DNA of 32,939 bases from an uncultured Prevotellaceae bacterium (GCA_900314125.1 OMUD01000123.1:1-32939); one strand, 5' to 3'. Shown: positions 1-8,766, numbered from the stretch's first letter. A program made the numbers and translations. Notes: generated by a model not told the origin, from the sequence alone.

Positions 1-720
1 GACCGACGTCAGCTCCACCCTCCCAGAAAATGCATAGGCCCCTATCTCCACCACATTCTTCGGAATCACAGCTGAACCGCTTGCCTGAACCAAGACGTGC
101 GTCTTCAAATCGACCACACAGCCCGAACCATCCATATCACTGTAGTGGATGTTGCCATCTGCCACATTGATATCCATCAGGCTCTCACAATCTCCAAAGG
201 CTCCCGCCCCCACAAATCCCACGCTGGCTGGAATCTCCACATAGGACAGGGCGCTGCATCCATAGAATGCCATCTCACCAAGATAGGTAAGTTGCTTCGG
301 CAATCGCAAACGGTAAATTCCACTGCATCCAGAGAAGGCTGCGCTGTCAATGCGGGTGATATTGGCAGGGATGGTTATGCCAGTGAGTGATGTACAATCC
401 TTGAAAGCGCGCTTGCCCACGGCCGTCACCCGGTAACGGCGTCCTTGATGCCGAACAGACCGGGGAATGGTATAGCTCCCTTCATAATGGGAGCCAGGGT
501 CACCAAAAGTCACCTCACAAGTGTGTTCTTCTGCCGACAAGATGTTGAAAAACAGCAACTGACCGCGGCTGCGCTCATAAAAATCATAGGAAAATGCATC
601 GGTCACTAAAGCAAACAGGCACAAAAGAAGCAGGAGGATGCGTGGCAATCCTCCTGAATGTTTAGTTTTTATGGTTTTCCGTTTGAGGAAAACCTGGGAG
701 ATAGACATTGACAATAGCAT
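1..720 (-). CDS. BspA-like leucine-rich-repeat surface protein, partial (N-terminal 240 residues)
   Basis: The minus strand is open from an ATG at 720 to the window edge, so the C-terminus is missing. Residues about 26-44 form a hydrophobic signal peptide (LPRILLLLLCLFALV, then TDAFS), so the protein is exported. From about residue 95 the chain shows leucine-rich repeats of roughly 23 residues of the BspA/LRR_5 type, with units such as AVGKRAFKDCTSLTGITIP, AAFSGCSGIYRLRLP and MAFYGCSALSYVEIP. BspA-like proteins of this phylum are surface-exposed and often adhesive; a binding partner cannot be told from sequence. An in-frame ATG at 708 would shorten the N-terminus by four residues and keep the signal peptide. 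Only 8 bases separate the start from the stop of the upstream ATPase gene, so the two are probably cotranscribed. Confidence 0.8.
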   Translation of the reverse strand, partial: MLLSMSISQVFLKRKTIKTKHSGGLPRILLLLLCLFALVTDAFSYDFYERSRGQLLFFNILSAEEHTCEVTFGDPGSHYEGSYTIPRSVRHQGRRYRVTAVGKRAFKDCTSLTGITIPANITRIDSAAFSGCSGIYRLRLPKQLTYLGEMAFYGCSALSYVEIPASVGFVGAGAFGDCESLMDINVADGNIHYSDMDGSGCVVDLKTHVLVQASGSAVIPKNVVEIGAYAFSGRVELTSV

Positions 721-728
721 AGCTGCAA

Positions 729-2324
729 TTACTTCAGATTGCCTAAAATATCACGGGTCAACTCTTTCGTGATGGTACGGGTGGCGGCGGAAGTGGCATT
801 CTTCACCACCCTTCCGGTCGTGCTCGTGGACGACTTCCTGCGTTTGGTTCCTGTCACCTTGTCTGCCACAAAGGCACCGATAATCGTGGCAAGCGTGGAG
901 GTGATGGCGGTCAGAATGGCTTTCCATACTTTCTTGAAGAAGCCAGGCTTCTTCGACTTAGCCTCTTCCTTCTCTGCTTTCTCTGCGCTCTTGGCATCTT
1001 CAGCGGCGACTTTGGCTTCCTCAGCAGCTTGGGCGTCACGCTCCGACTCGGCAATCAAAACCTCAAAAGCACTCTCACGATCTATTGGTGTGTCGTATTT
1101 GCCAAAAACACGGCTCCGACGGATGATGTCGCTGCGCTGACCCTCGCTGATGGCGCCAATCTGGCTCAGCGGGAAGAGAATCTTTGCACGCTCCACCACC
1201 GAAGGGGCACCTTTCTCATCCAGGAAAGAAACCAACGCCTCACCCGTCTCCAGGTTCATGATAGCCTCATCAGTCTTGAAGGCAGGATTCGGACGGAACG
1301 TGTCGGCAGCAGTCTTCACTGCTCGCTGGTCTTTTGGCGTGTAGGCACGGAGAGCATGCTGCACACGGTTACCCAACTGACCGAGAATCACGTCTGGAAT
1401 GTCGGCAGGACTCTGCGTCACAAAGTAGATACCGACACCCTTACTGCGGATAAGACGGATCACCTGCTCAATCTTGTCAACCAATGCTTTCGATGTGTCC
1501 TCAAACAGCATGTGTGCCTCATCAAAGAAGAACACGAGTTTCGGATATTCCAAATCACCCACTTCCGGCAACTTGGAGTAGATGTCGCTCATCAGCCAAA
1601 GTAAGAACGTGGAATACAGCTTTGGCTGCATCATCAGCTTGTCGGCAGCGAGCACGTTCATCACACCCTTTCCTCCTTCTGTCTGCATAAGGTCGAAGAT
1701 ATCGAATGCCGGCTCACCGAAAAACTTGTCTGCTCCCTGATTTTCAAGCTGGAGAATGGCTCGTTGGATGGCCCCCACACTGGCTGTTGCGATGTTGCCA
1801 TATTTTGTTGAATAGGTTGATGCATTCTTAGCCACATAGTCCAGCATAGAACGGAGGTCCTTGATGTCGAGCAAGAGCAAACCCCGCTCGTCGGCCACAC
1901 GGAACACAATCTCCAGCACGCCGGACTGGACCTCGTTCAATCCCATTAGTCGAGAAAGCAGCTGAGGTCCCATCTGCGACACCGTGGCACGCATCGGATG
2001 TCCCTGTTCACCATACACATCGTAAAACCGGACTGGACAAGCCTGGAACTCAGGATTCTCTATACCAAACTCAGGAAGACGTTTCTCGATGAAGCCACTC
2101 ATCTTACCCACCTGGCTGATGCCCGACACATCGCCTTTCATGTCGGCCATGAAGCATGGCACGCCAACCTGGCTAAAACTCTCTGCCAACACCTGAAGGG
2201 TCACGGTTTTTCCCGTACCCGTGGCTCCAGCCACAAGACCATGACGGTTGGCCATCTTCCCGATGATGCTTAACGGACCATTGTCGCAATGCGCAATGTA
2301 TAATCCTCGTTCTTTATCGTACAT
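729..2324 (-). CDS. HerA/YjgR-like ATPase (DUF853 family)
   Basis: This 531-residue protein resembles the YjgR/DUF853 branch of the HerA-FtsK ATPases. The P-loop GATGTGKT lies at residues 33-40 and a Walker B strand with [11 protein letters not shown] is near residue 265. Related HerA proteins are hexameric DNA translocases, but YjgR itself has no settled function. The last 100 residues differ in style: an Ala/Glu/Lys-rich, probably helical stretch, then a Lys-rich segment, then about 20 hydrophobic residues ([19 protein letters not shown]) and a basic, Thr-rich tail. This could be an amphipathic or membrane-associating end. The start at 2324 lies downstream of a well-matched promoter, and the gene probably leads a two-gene operon with the leucine-rich-repeat gene. 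Family assignment is confident; cellular role is unknown. Confidence 0.9.
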   Translation of the reverse strand: MYDKERGLYIAHCDNGPLSIIGKMANRHGLVAGATGTGKTVTLQVLAESFSQVGVPCFMADMKGDVSGISQVGKMSGFIEKRLPEFGIENPEFQACPVRFYDVYGEQGHPMRATVSQMGPQLLSRLMGLNEVQSGVLEIVFRVADERGLLLLDIKDLRSMLDYVAKNASTYSTKYGNIATASVGAIQRAILQLENQGADKFFGEPAFDIFDLMQTEGGKGVMNVLAADKLMMQPKLYSTFLLWLMSDIYSKLPEVGDLEYPKLVFFFDEAHMLFEDTSKALVDKIEQVIRLIRSKGVGIYFVTQSPADIPDVILGQLGNRVQHALRAYTPKDQRAVKTAADTFRPNPAFKTDEAIMNLETGEALVSFLDEKGAPSVVERAKILFPLSQIGAISEGQRSDIIRRSRVFGKYDTPIDRESAFEVLIAESERDAQAAEEAKVAAEDAKSAEKAEKEEAKSKKPGFFKKVWKAILTAITSTLATIIGAFVADKVTGTKRRKSSTSTTGRVVKNATSAATRTITKELTRDILGNLK

Positions 2325-2374
2325 AATTATTGGATTTTTAGGAGTGAGTAACTCGCTTATTTGTCTTTAGCTCA

Positions 2375-2405
2375 CAAAGATAAACGTTTTTTTTATAAAT
2401 ACAAA
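2375..2405 (-). promoter_or_regulatory. Bacteroidetes-type promoter of the HerA-like ATPase gene
   Basis: Read on the minus strand, TTTG (2405-2402) is followed after exactly 19 bases by TATCTTTG (2382-2375), matching the -33 TTTG and -7 TAnnTTTG elements of the phylum. The start codon follows at 2324, so the untranslated leader would be about 45 bases. Confidence 0.75.
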
Positions 2406-2536
2406 CGCTCAGCGCAAAATAATCGGATTTAAAAACAATTTCAATGCACGACATTCTATCAGAGTGATGTGAACGCCTTCTTTTTACTGGTTGAACCAAA
2501 ATCAGTCTCAGACTGGTTGATGTCTGGAAAAGACAT

Positions 2537-2573
2537 AAAAAAAAGTGCAGGACCAAAATGGTCTTGCACTTTT
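2537..2573 (-). terminator. Rho-independent terminator of the HU gene
   Basis: On the minus strand AAAAGTGCAAGACCA, a short loop and TGGTCCTGCACTTTT form a stem of about 15 pairs with one mismatch, followed by a run of T. It begins about 20 bases after the HU stop codon. The flanking A and T runs make it nearly symmetrical, so it could also stop plus-strand transcription. Confidence 0.85.
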
Positions 2574-2591
2574 GATTTTTGATAAGTCTGA

Positions 2592-2864
2592 TTAGTTAAG
2601 AGCAGCAGTCAACTCAGCACCACCCTTGAATTTTGCAGACTTCTTGGCTGCGATGGTAATTGGCTGCTTGGTTGCAGGGTTGATTCCCTGACGCTCACCT
2701 CTCTCAGCTACAGAGAAAGTACCAAAACCGATAAGAGCTACTTTATCGCCAGCCTTGAGAGCATCTGCGATAACTTCTGTTGTTGCGTCGATTGCTTTCT
2801 TAGCATCCACCTTAGTCAGACCAGCCTTTTCAGCTACTGCACTTACTAATTCATTCTTGTTCAT
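2592..2864 (-). CDS. hup: Histone-like DNA-binding protein HU
   Basis: The 90-residue product has the normal HU length and pattern. The N-terminus MNKNELVSAVAEKAGLTK and the core GFGTFSVAERGERQGINP are typical, and the DNA-binding arm includes the family's conserved GINPATKQPI. HU dimers bend and compact the nucleoid without strong sequence preference. The gene stands alone, with its own promoter on one side and a terminator on the other. It is divergent from the rhomboid gene, the two starts being 301 bases apart. It is the shorter, alpha-type HU, not the larger HU-related proteins also common in Bacteroidales. Confidence 0.97.
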   Translation of the reverse strand: MNKNELVSAVAEKAGLTKVDAKKAIDATTEVIADALKAGDKVALIGFGTFSVAERGERQGINPATKQPITIAAKKSAKFKGGAELTAALN

Positions 2865-2947
2865 AGGATAATGTTTTTTAAAGTTAATATAATATGGTTA
2901 TAACGTGTTTTTGCGTTTAGCAGGCCATAATTCCCTAATTTATAGTG

Positions 2948-2978
2948 CAAATTTATACTTTTCAAAGCAACAAACAAA
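2948..2978 (-). promoter_or_regulatory. Promoter of the HU gene
   Basis: On the minus strand TTTG (2978-2975), a 19-base spacer and TAAATTTG (2955-2948) match both Bacteroidetes promoter elements. Transcription would start near 2941, giving an AT-rich leader of about 77 bases. The surrounding 2865-3165 interval is AT-rich, non-coding and shared by the divergent HU and rhomboid promoters. Confidence 0.8.
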
Positions 2979-3032
2979 TATTTTTGTTAAAAAAATTGAT
3001 ATTTTTGCATTTTTTTTATGATTTATCCAATA

Positions 3033-3067
3033 TTTGCGTAATAATCAGAGAAAAAAAGGTAATTTTG
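3033..3067 (+). promoter_or_regulatory. Probable promoter of the rhomboid gene
   Basis: TAATTTTG at 3060-3067 fits the TAnnTTTG element. The nearest upstream TTTG is at 3033-3036, giving a 23-base spacer that is longer than usual, so the -33 half is weak. The predicted transcript would carry a leader of about 90 bases. Confidence 0.5.
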
Positions 3068-3165
3068 CACTTAATTTTAAACAAACAGTACCTGATTGCC
3101 AAAAACTGTCCTAAAGGAGGGCACAGCCACAGTCAGCCCAAAAACAAAAATTACAAAAAACAGAT

Positions 3166-4050
3166 ATGCAACTGCCTAATGTCGTAAAATATCTTCTCAT
3201 TGCAAACATTGTCGTATGGATCCTCAGTGAGATTCTCACCATGAGGGGAATCGACGTGAGTCCGCTCTGTCTCTTCTATGTGGGAAGTGGAAAATTCATG
3301 CCTCACCAAGTGGTGACCTACATGTTCATGCACGCTGGATTCATGCACCTCTTCTTCAATATGTTTGCACTCTTCATGTTCGGACGGATCATGGCCATGA
3401 CATGGGGCGAGAAGAAATTCCTCATCTACTACCTTGTCTGCGGTGTGGGTGCGGCCATCACTCAGGAAGTGGGTCAGCTCACAGGACTGCTCGAAACCAA
3501 CTCATGCACCCTGGGCGCTTCAGGCGCCGTGTTCGGCATTCTTCTGGCTTTCGGACTCACCTATCCAAACGAGCGCATATTCATCATCCCCATCCCGTTT
3601 CCAATCAAAGCCATCTATTTCGTATTCTTCTATATTGCACTGGAAGTGATTGAGTTTCTCTCCATCAAGGATGGAATCGCACACCTTGCACACCTGGGAG
3701 GTATGCTCTTCGGTTGGCTACTCATGCTCTACTGGAAGCACAATAAGTCGAAAGACATCAATAACTGGAAACAGACCAAAAGCCACAGTGGCGGTTCAAC
3801 AAGCAAAAACGGAAATATCTTCGGATGGGGAACAAAACAGACGACCCATTCGGCATCATCACAATACACCTCCTACTCCACCACAGCTGGACCATCAGCC
3901 CCTCATCAAGACGCATACGCCGACAATGCCCGCAAAAAAGAGGCTGCCAGGGTAATCGATGAGATTCTCGACAAAATCCGAAAAGACGGATGGGACAGCC
4001 TCTCGAAGGAAGAGCAGCAAAAAATCATCGACGCAAGCAAAGAAATATAA
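3166..4050 (+). CDS. Rhomboid-family intramembrane serine protease
   Basis: This 294-residue membrane protein cleaves substrates within or near the membrane, if active. The hydrophobic first 190 residues carry the rhomboid signatures: HLFFN (His61, Asn65) in the second core helix, catalytic Ser119 in GASG, and catalytic His176 in AHLGG. Residues after about 192 form a soluble, Ser/Thr/Gly-rich linker and a charged helical end (KKEAARVIDEILDKIRK...LSKEEQQKIIDAS), a tail often seen on rhomboids of this phylum. The ATG at 3166 puts the first helix directly at the N-terminus. A near-perfect Shine-Dalgarno-like AAAGGAGG lies at 3113-3120 but is 45 bases away, too far to serve this start. The substrate is unknown. 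Confidence 0.93.
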   Translation: MQLPNVVKYLLIANIVVWILSEILTMRGIDVSPLCLFYVGSGKFMPHQVVTYMFMHAGFMHLFFNMFALFMFGRIMAMTWGEKKFLIYYLVCGVGAAITQEVGQLTGLLETNSCTLGASGAVFGILLAFGLTYPNERIFIIPIPFPIKAIYFVFFYIALEVIEFLSIKDGIAHLAHLGGMLFGWLLMLYWKHNKSKDINNWKQTKSHSGGSTSKNGNIFGWGTKQTTHSASSQYTSYSTTAGPSAPHQDAYADNARKKEAARVIDEILDKIRKDGWDSLSKEEQQKIIDASKEI

Positions 4051-4081
4051 TAAGGACCTCACCGCCACAATAAGCAATGGA

Positions 4082-4102
4082 AAATGTTGATTTTCAACAT
4101 TT
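4082..4102 (+). terminator. Perfect hairpin after the rhomboid gene, possible weak terminator
   Basis: AAATGTTGA, a three-base loop and TCAACATTT form a perfect 9-bp stem 31 bases after the rhomboid stop. The bases after it are pyrimidine-rich but have no uninterrupted T run, so it may only weaken read-through into the next gene or stabilise the rhomboid mRNA. Confidence 0.35.
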
Positions 4103-4191
4103 CTCCCCTATTTTCAATCCTTCCAACCTTTAAAACGGTTGATGGGGGCTGAAAAATCTCGGATAAAAAGTCCGCAATTGATGCTAAACTC

Positions 4192-5244
4192 GTGAAACGC
4201 AGGATTAAAAATATCGTGAAATATTGTGCAGTCACGCTTAATGTCATTATCGCCTTAGCGATGGTGGTGACGGCTTACTGCGGCATGCTCCCACCCCAGG
4301 AGTATCCTAAACTCTCAGTCCTGCCATTGCTGTTCCCTTATTTCCTCACAGCTTCACTTCTTTTTCTCATGGCATGGCTGTTCATCAAATGGAAGATGGC
4401 ATTCATCAGCCTTGCTGCCATGATTCTGTGCGCCACCGACATCAGGGGTTATTTTCCTATCAACATACCATCTGACGCGCCGCAGTCGGCATTCAAGATC
4501 ATGTCGTACAACATCGGTGGAGTCACCAAACAGAAGAAAGACTCCCTCATTGAGTTCATGCTGGAGAATGCCCCCGACATCATCTGCTTTCAGGAATGCG
4601 GAAAATCGCTCGACTTACCCAACGACGAGCGAGTGGCCAAAGCCTATCCATACAACAACATCAACGGGAAAGAAGGACGCAACGTATGCCTTTCAAAATT
4701 CCCAATCCTATCCAGCGAAAACATCAAGTATGAGTCGCATGGAAACGCATCGACTGCACACAGGATACTCATTGGCTACGACACCTTACTTGTCATCAAC
4801 AACCACCTGCAGTCATACCTGCTCGCAAAGACTGACATTCAAGAATATAAGGACATCACAGGAAAGTCCACGAGCATGTCGGAGAGAGAAAAAAACACCA
4901 AGGATGTGGTCAAGAAAATCATGATTGGAAATAAGCAGAGAGGACCGCAAGCAGAAATTGTGTGCGATTATATCAGAAAAAACCACCATAGGCTCATCAT
5001 CGCCTGTGGAGATTTCAACGAGAACACAACAGGCTACGCACACTATCTCTTCACAAAGGAACTCAATGACGCCTACACACGGACAGCCAACGGATTCGGA
5101 TTCACCTACAGCCGCAACAAGATCCACTACAGAATCGACCACATTCTCTGCTCAGACGCATTCAAACCCTACGATTGCCATGTGGTCAATTCATGCAACC
5201 TCAGCGACCATTTTCCTATAATTTGCTACCTCGACAAGCAGTAA
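4192..5244 (+). CDS. Membrane-anchored endonuclease/exonuclease/phosphatase-family protein
   Basis: Residues about 10-90 form three hydrophobic segments. They are followed by an endonuclease/exonuclease/phosphatase (EEP) fold with the expected active-site blocks in order: IMSYNIGG, DIICFQEC (metal-binding Glu), NNHLQS (His), IIACGDFNEN (Asp and Asn) and, at the end, NLSDHFPI (catalytic Asp-His). All key residues are present, so a metal-dependent phosphodiesterase or nuclease is likely; the substrate could be nucleic acid, a phosphoinositide-like head group or another phosphodiester. The start is taken at GTG 4192 because no in-frame ATG precedes the first membrane segment. The gene follows the rhomboid gene by 141 bases without a recognisable promoter, so they are probably cotranscribed. 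Confidence 0.88.
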   Translation: MKRRIKNIVKYCAVTLNVIIALAMVVTAYCGMLPPQEYPKLSVLPLLFPYFLTASLLFLMAWLFIKWKMAFISLAAMILCATDIRGYFPINIPSDAPQSAFKIMSYNIGGVTKQKKDSLIEFMLENAPDIICFQECGKSLDLPNDERVAKAYPYNNINGKEGRNVCLSKFPILSSENIKYESHGNASTAHRILIGYDTLLVINNHLQSYLLAKTDIQEYKDITGKSTSMSEREKNTKDVVKKIMIGNKQRGPQAEIVCDYIRKNHHRLIIACGDFNENTTGYAHYLFTKELNDAYTRTANGFGFTYSRNKIHYRIDHILCSDAFKPYDCHVVNSCNLSDHFPIICYLDKQ

Positions 5245-5279
5245 ATAAGCAAAATATCACATTTTTATAAGGAAAAATC

Positions 5280-5302
5280 TGTGAAAAGTCTTTATTTTCA
5301 CA
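5280..5302. promoter_or_regulatory. 8-bp palindrome over the secDF promoter upstream region
   Basis: TGTGAAAA, seven bases and TTTTCACA form a perfect inverted repeat immediately upstream of the -7 element of secDF, where the -33 element should sit. It could be an operator, or the end hairpin of the preceding transcript. No T run follows it on the plus strand, which argues against a plus-strand terminator. Confidence 0.4.
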
Positions 5303-5311
5303 AAAAAACAC

Positions 5312-5319
5312 TAACTTTG
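5312..5319 (+). promoter_or_regulatory. -7 element of the secDF promoter
   Basis: TAACTTTG matches TAnnTTTG. No TTTG is found at the usual 19-base distance upstream; that space is filled by the inverted repeat at 5280-5302, so activator dependence is possible. Transcription would begin near 5326. Confidence 0.6.
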
Positions 5320-5325
5320 CAAACT

Positions 5326-5513
5326 TGAAAGAGTATGTCTGAAAACCTACAACAGACATGAATGGATTATGTCAGAATAGAATTTGCTCTCAAAGAGCCA
5401 GTTCCATTCGACATTCTTTGTGCGCTGAAACCTCAGCGGATATGAGGACGAAGCATCTCTTGCGAAACAACATCAAAACAATTCAATAATCAAAACAATT
5501 AACAATTAAAAAA
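5326..5513 (+). promoter_or_regulatory. Long structured leader of secDF with two overlapping small open frames
   Basis: The leader is about 190 bases. CGCTGA-AACC-TCAGCG (5423-5438) and CCTCA-GCGGATAT-GAGG-type pairing (5431-5447) share the same central bases, so the two hairpins exclude each other. Two small frames cover most of the leader: 8 codons at 5335-5361, then 43 codons at 5358-5489, joined by an ATGA overlap and ending 24 bases before the secDF ATG. The 43-residue product would be basic, Cys- and Ser-containing, and not hydrophobic. Neither frame has a clear ribosome-binding site. Coding status is unproven; a structured regulatory leader is the broader inference. Confidence 0.35.
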
Positions 5514-8500
5514 ATGCAAAACAAAGGATTTGTAAAAGTGATTGCAGTGCTGCTCACGCTCATCTGTATCTTCTACCTCTCGTTTGCGTTCTACACCAAC
5601 TATCAGGACAACAAGATAGAGAAGCTGAGAGCTACAGACCCAGATGCAGCAGAGGCATTACTCGACTCACTTAACACAGAGAAATGCTACCTTTGGGCTT
5701 ACACCCTGAAAGAGTGCCGCGAGAACGCTATCGGTCTCGGTCTCGATTTGAAAGGTGGTATGAACGTGATGCTCGAGGTCTCTGTGCCAGACGTTGTCAG
5801 AGTGCTTTCTGACGACAACCAGTCACCAGCATTCACACAAGCTGTGTCCGAGGCTCAGAAAGAAGCACAGGAGAGCCAGACGGACTTCATCTCACTCTTC
5901 ATTGAGAAATACAAGAAGCTGGCTGGCGAGGAAAAACTTGCTGCTGTGTTCGCCAACTCAAAGATGGGTGACAAGGTTAAGACCAACAGCTCCGACAAGG
6001 ACGTGGAAAAAGTACTCAGAACCGAGGTTGAGTCTGCCATCGACAACGCTTTCCAAGTGTTGCGTACGCGTATTGACCGCTTCGGTGTGGTACAGCCAAA
6101 CATACAGAAAATCGAAGGTCAGACCGGACGTATCAACGTGGAGCTCCCTGGTATCAAGGAGCCGGAACGTGTGCGCAAACTCCTCCAGGGAAGCGCCAAC
6201 CTCGAGTTCTGGGAGACCTACGACACACAGGTGGCTCTGCCTTACCTCTCTCAAATCAACAGTGCCCTCCGTGGAGGAACTGATGCAGAGGAAGTGAAGT
6301 CAGACTCCACTGCGGCAACTCCTGCCGCAGTTGCTGACACAACAGCCACCGCACAGGTTAAGGACACCACCGCTGCCGTAGTGGCAAAAGCCGATACCGC
6401 CGCCAAGCCAGACGTGCTGGCCAAGGTAGATGCCAACGCAGCTGCCGACAAGGAAGGCGACAAGAAGCTCAGCAAGGAAGAGGAAGAGAAAATCAAGAAA
6501 GAAAATCCTCTCTTCGCACTGTTGCAGCCAGCCCAGGGAGCAGCAGGAGCCATGGTGGGTATGGCACAGGCCAAGGATACCGCTGAAATCAACCGCATCT
6601 TCCGCTCAGAGACAGCCAAGCAGATCTTGCCTGTTGACATGGAGCTCAAATGGGGTGTGAAAGCCATCGACAAAGCCGGAAAGGTGTTTGAGCTCTATGC
6701 CCTTAAGAGCAACAGCAACGGAAAAGCCTACATGGAAGGCGACGTGGTGACCAGTTCTAAGGACGACTTCAACCAGGAAGGCAACCCTGTTGTCACAATG
6801 AAGATGAACACTGAAGGTTCACGCAAATGGGCCGCTATGACAGAAGCCAACGTGAACCACGCCATCGCCATCGTGCTTGATGACCTCGTTTACAGCGCAC
6901 CGAACGTGAAAGGTAAGATTGAAGGTGGAAGCACTGAGATTTCAGGACACTTCACCACCAACGACACCAAGGACCTCGCCACCGTGCTTTCTTCCGGTAA
7001 GATGCCTGCAAGAACTGAAATCGTTCAGGAGGACATCGTTGGTCCAACACTCGGTCAGGAGTCCATCAAGGCTGGTTTCATCTCCTTCATCATCGCATTC
7101 ATCGTCCTGATGGTATATATGTGCATGATGTATGGTCTGAGAGCCGGTATGGTGGCCAACGGAGCACTTATCCTCAACTTCTTCTTCACACTGGGTATCC
7201 TCACGTCATTCCAGGCCGCACTCACCATGTCGGGTATAGCAGGTATGGTGCTCACACTCGGTATGGCGGTCGACGCCAACGTGCTCATCTACGAGCGTAT
7301 CAAGGAGGAGCTCAGAGGAGGAAAGGGCATGAAGTCTGCTATCGCAGCAGGTTACAGCAATGCCTTCTCAGCCATCTTCGACTCCAACCTCACCTCTTTG
7401 ATTACTGGTGTCATTCTCTTCTCTTACGGTACAGGTCCTATCAAGGGATTCGCAACAACCCTCATGATTGGTATCGTCTGCTCATTCTTCACTGCAGTTT
7501 GGCTCACCCGTATCGTGTTTGAGCACTTCGTGAACAGAGAGAAATGGCTCGACCTCACCTTCACCACAAGTGTCTCACGCAACTTGTTCAAGGACACCAA
7601 GTTCAAGTTCATGAGCAGCTACAAGAAGTCGTTCACCATCTTCGGAATCCTCGTAGCAATCGGCATCGCATCGCTTGCTATCCGCGGACTCAGCCAGTCC
7701 ATCGACTTTACTGGAGGACGTAACTTCAAGGTGGAATTCACAAAACCTGTGGACATTGAGAGCACTCGTGCCGCACTCCAGAAGAACCTCGCTGACCCAG
7801 AAGGCAAAGAGTCTGTCAACACTAATGTCATCGCACTCGGTACCGACGGAAAGAGCATCCGTGTGACCACAAACTATAAGATTAAGGACAACGCATCGAA
7901 CATCGACGACGAAATCGAGAACATCCTCTACAACACATTCGTAGAACAGGGCATCGTTGACAAGAAGGTTTCGTTTGAGGAATTCAGCGACCGCGACAAC
8001 CGTGCAGGCGGTTCCATCGTAAGTTCACAGAAGGTGGGACCATCCATCGCTGAGGACATCACTTACGGAGCCATCATCAGTGTGATTCTCGCCCTCATCG
8101 CCATCTTCCTCTACATCCTCGTGCGTTTCCGCAACCTCGCATACTCAGTTGGATCTATCACGGCTCTGGCCATCGATACATTCATGATTATCGGTATGTA
8201 TTCCGTATGCTATGGATGGATTGGATTCTCGCTTGAGATTGACCAGACATTCATCGGAGCCATCCTTACGGCCATCGGTTACTCCATCAACGACAAGGTG
8301 GTGGTGTTCGACCGAATCCGTGAGAACTTCAAGCTCTATCCGAAACGTGAGCACCAGCGCATTTTCAATGACTCGCTGAACCAGACACTCACACGTACCA
8401 TCAACACGTCGGTATCTACACTTATCGTGCTCCTCGCCATCTTCATCTTCGGTGGTGACTCCATCCGTTCATTCGCATTCGCAATGATTCTGGGTGTGAT

Positions 8501-8609
8501 CTTCGGCACATGCTCTTCCATCTTCATCGCCGCCCCTACCGCTTACCTCGTGATGGGACGCAAGATTAAGGAAGCCCCTGCTGCAGAAGCAACGGAAGAA
8601 ACCAAGTAA
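5514..8609 (+). CDS. secDF: Protein translocase subunits SecD and SecF fused (SecDF)
   Basis: The 1031-residue membrane protein joins SecD and SecF, the proton-driven partner of SecYEG that pulls exported proteins across the inner membrane. An N-terminal helix (VIAVLLTLICIFYLSFAF) is followed by the SecD signature LGLDLKGG near residue 80, the periplasmic P1 region, and the SecD helices containing LGMAVDANVLIYERIKEE. The SecF half begins near residue 700 and carries IDFTGGRNF near 730 and the matching GYSINDKVVVFDRIRE motif. A low-complexity Ala/Thr/Asp/Lys-rich stretch at about residues 257-335 is inserted in P1. The fused arrangement is usual for Bacteroidetes. The gene is monocistronic, with its own promoter and terminator. 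Confidence 0.97.
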   Translation: MQNKGFVKVIAVLLTLICIFYLSFAFYTNYQDNKIEKLRATDPDAAEALLDSLNTEKCYLWAYTLKECRENAIGLGLDLKGGMNVMLEVSVPDVVRVLSDDNQSPAFTQAVSEAQKEAQESQTDFISLFIEKYKKLAGEEKLAAVFANSKMGDKVKTNSSDKDVEKVLRTEVESAIDNAFQVLRTRIDRFGVVQPNIQKIEGQTGRINVELPGIKEPERVRKLLQGSANLEFWETYDTQVALPYLSQINSALRGGTDAEEVKSDSTAATPAAVADTTATAQVKDTTAAVVAKADTAAKPDVLAKVDANAAADKEGDKKLSKEEEEKIKKENPLFALLQPAQGAAGAMVGMAQAKDTAEINRIFRSETAKQILPVDMELKWGVKAIDKAGKVFELYALKSNSNGKAYMEGDVVTSSKDDFNQEGNPVVTMKMNTEGSRKWAAMTEANVNHAIAIVLDDLVYSAPNVKGKIEGGSTEISGHFTTNDTKDLATVLSSGKMPARTEIVQEDIVGPTLGQESIKAGFISFIIAFIVLMVYMCMMYGLRAGMVANGALILNFFFTLGILTSFQAALTMSGIAGMVLTLGMAVDANVLIYERIKEELRGGKGMKSAIAAGYSNAFSAIFDSNLTSLITGVILFSYGTGPIKGFATTLMIGIVCSFFTAVWLTRIVFEHFVNREKWLDLTFTTSVSRNLFKDTKFKFMSSYKKSFTIFGILVAIGIASLAIRGLSQSIDFTGGRNFKVEFTKPVDIESTRAALQKNLADPEGKESVNTNVIALGTDGKSIRVTTNYKIKDNASNIDDEIENILYNTFVEQGIVDKKVSFEEFSDRDNRAGGSIVSSQKVGPSIAEDITYGAIISVILALIAIFLYILVRFRNLAYSVGSITALAIDTFMIIGMYSVCYGWIGFSLEIDQTFIGAILTAIGYSINDKVVVFDRIRENFKLYPKREHQRIFNDSLNQTLTRTINTSVSTLIVLLAIFIFGGDSIRSFAFAMILGVIFGTCSSIFIAAPTAYLVMGRKIKEAPAAEATEETK

Positions 8610-8636
8610 CTACACTGACTGATTATATTATATCAA

Positions 8637-8672
8637 AACCGGTCTCAGCTTAATGCTGCGACCGGTTTTTTT
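8637..8672 (+). terminator. Rho-independent terminator of secDF
   Basis: AACCGGTC and GACCGGTT form an 8-bp GC-rich stem, with an inner CAGC/GCTG helix, followed by a run of seven T. It begins 28 bases after the secDF stop. Confidence 0.92.
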
Positions 8673-8758
8673 ATTTACATTTTTACTCAAAAGTAAGTAA
8701 AATGCTGACGTTTTGCAAAATAATCAACAAAAAGAGTGTGATTTTGAAAAGAAATGAT

Positions 8759-8766
8759 TAACTTTG
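8759..8766 (+). promoter_or_regulatory. -7 element of the ddh promoter
   Basis: TAACTTTG fits TAnnTTTG; the -33 position shows only a partial match (TGTG at 8737-8740). The 12-base sequence TTTGCAAAATAA overlaps this element (8763-8774) and also occurs 51 bases upstream at 8712-8723. Confidence 0.6.

Noticed and set aside
97-390. A 97-codon open frame on the plus strand
   Set aside because: It is antisense to the BspA-like gene, which has a signal peptide and clear leucine-rich repeats.
5280-5302. CRP-type binding site
   Set aside because: The half sites TGTGA and TCACA are present but separated by 13 bases, not 6, so a classical CRP site is not supported. The palindrome is kept as an unassigned site.
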